Below are positions 59,413-64,000 of a stretch of DNA of 64,000 nucleotides, piece by piece. The DNA comes from Ziziphus jujuba (Eukaryota; Streptophyta; Magnoliopsida; Rosales; Rhamnaceae): the NCBI RefSeq assembly GCF_031755915.1, contig NC_083388.1, positions 24,583,001-24,647,000 of the forward strand, read 5' to 3'. Position 1 is the stretch's first letter. Each line of letters opens with the position of its first letter. A model generated the notes under the pieces. It was not told the DNA's origin. It did no database searches and was given only the letters and a program-made list of their open reading frames with translations. The position numbers and the translations under genes were made by a program.

Positions 59413-62355
59413 TGTCAGGACCCGTCCAGAATTCCTTCCCCGGAACCCTAGACAGCCCTGATCCCAGGGAAACCCTACCGGACCCTCCAACGAAAAATCC
59501 GACAGAGCCTCCCCTAAGGGATTTACTTACCACAAACTACCTGCACTGAAAACACACTTCTAAAAACATCCCCTTATTCCTCCCACAAACTACAAACTGA
59601 TTCCACAAATTCCAGCACTTCTCAAAAACAACAACAGTCCAGTGCATAAATAAAACAGAAGTATCCCAATAGTATACAGAGCTTTAAGAAGTGCTAAACA
59701 ACCGAAATACAACAAGGCTGAAAAGAAATAATACACTGAAATGAAAGAGTACAAGAAACTTCTCGAAACACAACAGCAGCGGAAAACTTGGTTCGCTCCG
59801 GAAGAACGCCTACCACCACTTGCACCTAAGGGAACGGAATTTAAGAGTGTGAGATGCTAATCATCTCCGTGAGTAACCCGAACTACTGAACACCTTTTTG
59901 TGATAATAAAAATAATAGTAATAGCAATTAAGGAATAGAACAAATACTAGCAATTCCTTCAAAACTCGCACCAATCGCTCCGTTTGAAATGTTCCCTTTT
60001 TAAAACCTTTTTGCAAAACCCAATGTGCATACCTCCCAAAAACCAAGGGATTAAATAATTTAACAAAAAAAAATTTAAATAAATAAATACCCCAAATATA
60101 ATAAAAATGTAATAAATTATAATAAATAATTTTAGAACACCTTTGGAGTTTAAAATACTATTTGCAATTTACACCGACAATTACACCTGACGCACCACAC
60201 CATATACCGGTGATGCCCTCCGATACCCAGCGTCCCGAGCACCGACTGGCGTGGGGTTAAAGAGAGAAACCTGCAGCGGTCATTTCGGCGTCCCGACAGT
60301 ACCAACTGCTAAAAAAACCATCACCCGGCCAAGGAGGGGGGCGGCTGTGCGCAACAATAACCTTGCCTGCCCACGGTCCAATGGCAACTCACGGGTGAAG
60401 TAAAAACCGCACGCTAAACCATATAATAACCGCGTGCTAAACCACGTGTCCATACACCATACACCAGAACATCAATACTGTATGAGTGCGTCTAAAAATA
60501 AACATAAGTAACCAACCGTACCGTTTTTCCAAAAACCACCGTGGGAAGTATACCAAAATTTCACAAAACACCATCCCACATATTTTATCCAATAACCCGG
60601 TACGAAACAGCGATAATCAACAAACCACAATTTTCCTCGAAATACGAAATGCAACCATAAAAATACCGCGGGCATAATTTATAAAATTTAACCAAATATT
60701 TTCATAAAATATTTAACCCAATTATGCCCGAGAAATCACATTTGAAACCATGTAAAATCAATACCGAAACATACCTTGCTCATGCATAACAAATAAATTA
60801 AATTAAACCGCATTAAAACCATAATTAAACCACACCACATGAACATAATTAAATACGAAATTAAATACCAATTAAATTTAATTAATTGCCCAAAATAATT
60901 TTTTGAAGGTGGGTCACTCACCTGGAGAGCGCAAATCAACTAAGATCCTCCTCGGGATCAACTCCGCCACTCGTACGTGCATCTAAACAACCACAGTGCA
61001 CAAACCAAAAATATTAATATTTTATTCGGGTAATTCCCAAATGGATACCCGGGGAGCGAACAGCAAGCGATATCTAAAGGGTTACGAGTTATATACCGAA
61101 TCGAAGCTCGCGTGATGAGGATCACGGATTCGGTCTTACTTTCCGGTGATTGGACCCGACGGGGTCGGAATCTCGCCGGAAAGCTTTTCGAGTTTCGGCT
61201 CCGCAATTCTCCCAAACCGTCGCGAATTGGCAGAAACGGAAGCCGAATTCGGATTCAGGAGATCGAACACTGCAGACTGAAGCTGGCCAGAATTTCGGGT
61301 ACTCGTCGGAACAGTAATTTCCGGCAAGCCGCCGCGGTCACTGGCAACCGTCGCCGGCGGCGGCGCGTGCGGTGGCCGTTGGTCGTGAAATTTTGCAGAC
61401 TTGTAGATCTTGAGGAGAGCAACCCAACGGGACCGGCGGTGAGCAAAACGAAGGTCGGACGGCGGAGAAATCACCGTTTGAAGATTTCCGACCCCTCGCT
61501 GGAAAACGCACCGATCCCGGCGCGTCGGTGGTCCGATGGCCGTGCTTTTTGGTGGGTCGGCCGGACTTGAGGAGAGGATCAAGGGTGTACGGCGCGTGTA
61601 CTGTAGATCGGCCGGAAATGGGTCGATTTGCGGTGGCCGGCGGTGGAGGGGTAAAACTCGCCGTCGAACTTCGGAAGTCCGATCCGGGCGCGTTCGGCGG
61701 CCGTTCGCCGTGAAACTTGGAGGTTTTGCCGGAAATGAGGAGGGCAAGCTTGCTGGCTGGCGCGTGTACAGTAACTCGACCGGAACAGTGGAAAAACTCC
61801 GGTGGCCGACGGTCCTCTCTCTCTCTCTTTCTCTCTCCTCTCTCTTTCTCTCTCTTCCCCGAGAGTTTTACCAAATAAAAACCCCTGTGTGACACTGTTA
61901 ATGCCACGTGGATCAATCAGAAGCTGACACGTGGCATTTCACTGTTCACATACCCAAAAACATTAAAATATTACGGTATCCGGTAAACTTCAAACGTCCA
62001 TAACTTTTTAACCGGATGTCCGTTTTGAGCGTGCCGCTAGTCTGTGAACTCGTATCGACGAGCACTTCACAACCATGCATGAGTCAAAGCTCATTTCCCC
62101 AAAAACAAAAAGTCAACTCCGGCACCCCCTGGACAGTTTGGACCGCAACTTGTTTCGTCCATAACTTCCAAACCGTAGCTCCGTTTTCGACGTGCTACCA
62201 GTCTACGAACTCGTGGCATCGTGCACTTCGCCACGGTACCCTGTTCAACTCAAAATTCCCACCGAGTCAAAAAGTTAACTTTTGACCCCTTCAGTCAACG
62301 GTCAACCTCGGTCAACGTGCACGGAATCCGGTGCGATTTGGGACGGGGTGTTACA
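59413..62355 (-). mobile_element. Solo LTR (~2.94 kb) nested in the chromovirus polyprotein
   Basis: On the minus strand it begins tgtaacaccccgtcccaaat and ends ggacgggtcctgaca, so both ends are TG...CA. The flanks share the four bases atgg (59409-59412 and 62356-62359), or five bases if the terminal base is counted with the duplication. Removing the segment and one copy of the duplication makes the polyprotein frame continuous. It holds no gag-pol genes, so it is the leftover of recombination between two LTRs. A TATA-poor leader rich in GA/CT lies at about 61815-61860. Long open frames on both strands at 61136-61916 come from GC-rich repeats and are not genes. Confidence 0.88.
61350..61860. 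repeat. Diverged ~165 bp GC-rich tandem repeats inside the solo LTR
   Basis: Related blocks start at about 61350, 61513 and 61681. Each has a gc-rich core (such as ggcgcgtcggtggtccgatg), a gaaa/ttttg stretch and a gccgga/gaccgg end. A further partial block lies at about 61760. The repeats cause the overlapping arginine/proline-rich open frames seen on both strands. Confidence 0.6.
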
Positions 62356-64000
62356 ATGGTGTAGTCGTACCCCATAAGCTTCGGAAGCCACCGTGCTTGG
62401 GCTGGGGTGGTGATCCTCTGCTCCATTAAGAATTTTAAACTCCGCTGGTCAGTTCGAACGGTGAAGGATTTGCCCAACAGATATGGTCTCCACTTTCGTA
62501 CAGCTTTCACAATGGCTATCATCTCTTTCTCATATGTAGAGAGATTAAGTGTTGCCCCTTTGAGAGCCTCGCTAAAATAAGCTATGGCTCTTCCATCCTG
62601 GGTAAGTACCGCCCCAATGCCCACGCCACTTGCATCACATTCCACCACAAAGGGTTTGGAGAAATTGGGGAGGACTAAGACAGGAGCTGTTGTCAATGCC
62701 ACTTTCAAGTCCTGAAAGGCAATCTCAGTTTCTTTGTTCCATTGGAAACCATCTTTAGTCAATAGCTGGTTCAAAGGAGCGGCTATGGTTCCAAAGTTTC
62801 GGATGAATTTCCGATAGTAACCGGTGAGCCCCAGAAAGCCTCGAACGTCTCGAACGGACTTTGGTGTGGGCCATTCTTCGACTGCACGCACTTTGGAAGG
62901 ATCTACAGAGACTCCACCTGCTGAAATTATATGTCCCAAGTAGTCGACAGATGTGACTCCAACGCGGCATTTAGTCTTTTTCGCATATAACTGGTTTGCA
63001 ATCAAAATTGTTAGGACAATGTGGAGGTGCATGAGATGGTCTTCCCACGAGTTAGAATATACCAGTATATCATCAAAAAAAACTAAAATAAATTTTCGTA
63101 GATACGGCCGAAAAAGGTCGTTCATGATACTCTGGAAGGTTGCAGGGGCATTCGTTAATCCGAATGGCATTACGACGAACTCGTAATGACCTTCATGGGT
63201 TCGGAACGCCGTTTTAGGAATGTCATCTTCACAAACTCGAATCTGGTGGTAACCTGCACGAAGGTCCAATTTGGAGAAGTATATGGCGACATGGAGTTCG
63301 TCCAAAAGTTCATCCACCACAGGTATCGGAAATTTATCCTTGACAGTCATTTTGTTCAATGCACGATAGTCAACACAAAAACGCCACTCGCCATCGACTT
63401 TCTTGACAAGCAAAACAGGAGAAGAGAATGGACTTCGACTTGGGCGGATGAGACCAACTTGCAGAAGTTCTTGCACTTGACGCTCAATCTCAGCTTTCTG
63501 ATAATATGGGTAATGGTAGGGACGCACATTAACGGGTTTAGTATTGGGCAAGAGAGGAATATGGTGATCTTGACTACGATGAGGTGGGAGAGTCTTGGGG
63601 GTTTCAAATACTAGCTGAAATTGATATAAGAGATCATTCAACTCATCGGGATAAACTTGGCTTTCGGTAGACAAGTTCGTGGGCATGAGCTGGATTAGAA
63701 ACCCAGTCCCACAGAGGCCTTTTAATTTTTGAATCTCCTTGTCGTTAAGTGCTTCCAAACCTTGCTGTTTTATCATTTGGAATGTATACTCCTTCTCTCC
63801 TTGTTTGAATGACATGGTTAGGTGCTTGTAGTCTACCTTTACAGGGCCCAGAGTCTCCAACCATTGAACTCCCAGAACTAAGGGACAAGCTGCGACTGGA
63901 AGAACATAATAATTAGCAAAAAGGGTATATCCTTGTATTCGTACCTGAAGGGAGCGGCACACTCCAACGCACTCAATGCGTTCCTTATTGGCGACGATCA
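62356..64000 (-). pseudogene. Chromovirus protease end, reverse transcriptase and RNase H, cut by an insertion
   Basis: The frame is open from the window end down to 62356. It includes the end of an aspartic protease (LVLGVQWLETLGPV), the reverse transcriptase (DGEWRFCVDYRALNKMTVKD, FSKLDLRAGYHQIRV, PFGLTNAPATFQ, and FFDD as the catalytic box) and RNase H (VVECDASGVGIGAVL, TDQRSLKFLMEQ). The frame is broken only by the solo LTR at 62355; coding resumes at 59412. The catalytic box is FFDD rather than the more common YIDD/YVDD. The start lies outside the window. Confidence 0.9.

Larger units (their letters stand above)
57522..64000 (-). mobile_element. Ty3/gypsy chromovirus retrotransposon, partial (runs off the window)
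   Basis: The element reads leftwards. From right to left the window shows the end of the protease, reverse transcriptase and RNase H (64000-62356), then an inserted foreign solo LTR (62355-59413), integrase and chromodomain (59412-57896), a polypurine tract, and a short 3' LTR (57883-57522). Gag, the 5' LTR and most of the protease lie beyond the window. The chromodomain and short LTR suggest a chromovirus of the Reina kind, but the lineage is not certain. Confidence 0.9.

Noticed and set aside
61136..61916. Long arginine/proline-rich open frames on both strands
   Set aside because: They come from GC-rich tandem repeats inside the solo LTR, overlap on both strands and show no domain.

Overview
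This window is nuclear DNA from a flowering plant, most likely a eudicot. The evidence is intron-rich genes with plant-specific families (FtsHi5, a PXY/CLV1-type receptor kinase, a DUF946/VPS62-like protein, a B3/DUF313 protein), AT-rich introns and intergenic DNA, and plant Mutator and chromovirus transposons. I cannot name the species from the sequence.

Layout. (1) 1-3420: two arms of a ~254 bp tandem repeat in opposite orientation, meeting near 1970. (2) 3888-6488 (-): a MuDR/MULE transposase with one continuous reading frame broken by six stop codons and no frameshift. (3) About 7130-7950: GC-richer DNA that looks organelle-derived. (4) 9040-12933 (-): fragments of three unrelated genes on one strand (an SMP/C2 protein, a zinc-induced-facilitator-like transporter, and the isochorismate-synthase part of PHYLLO), possibly captured by a transposon. 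(5) 13.4-17.6 kb: AT-rich, microsatellite-rich DNA. (6) 17900-51553: a core of four intact genes. These are a DUF946/VPS62-like gene (+, 2 exons), ATRX (-, 25 coding exons, 1475 codons), FTSHI5 (+, 19 exons, 1312 codons) and a PXL1-like receptor kinase (-, 2 exons, 1021 codons). (7) 55560-56480: a one-exon B3/DUF313 gene. (8) 57522-64000 (-): a Ty3/gypsy chromovirus that runs off the window end and is interrupted by a ~2.94 kb solo LTR from another element.

The four core genes are housekeeping or signalling genes in different compartments. ATRX is a chromatin remodeller in the nucleus. FtsHi5 is a protease-dead AAA protein of the chloroplast envelope. The PXL1-like protein is a plasma-membrane receptor kinase. 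ATRX and FTSHI5 are divergent and share a short promoter region. From memory of Arabidopsis locus numbers, PXL1-ATRX are neighbours on chromosome 1 (At1g08590-At1g08600) and FTSHI5-DUF946 are neighbours on chromosome 3 (At3g04340-At3g04350). All four together here look like an ancestral block that Arabidopsis split between two duplicated regions.

The exon boundaries of ATRX, FTSHI5, PXL1 and the DUF946 gene were worked out by hand from splice signals, and their reading phases add up. Two ATRX introns use GC-AG splice sites.
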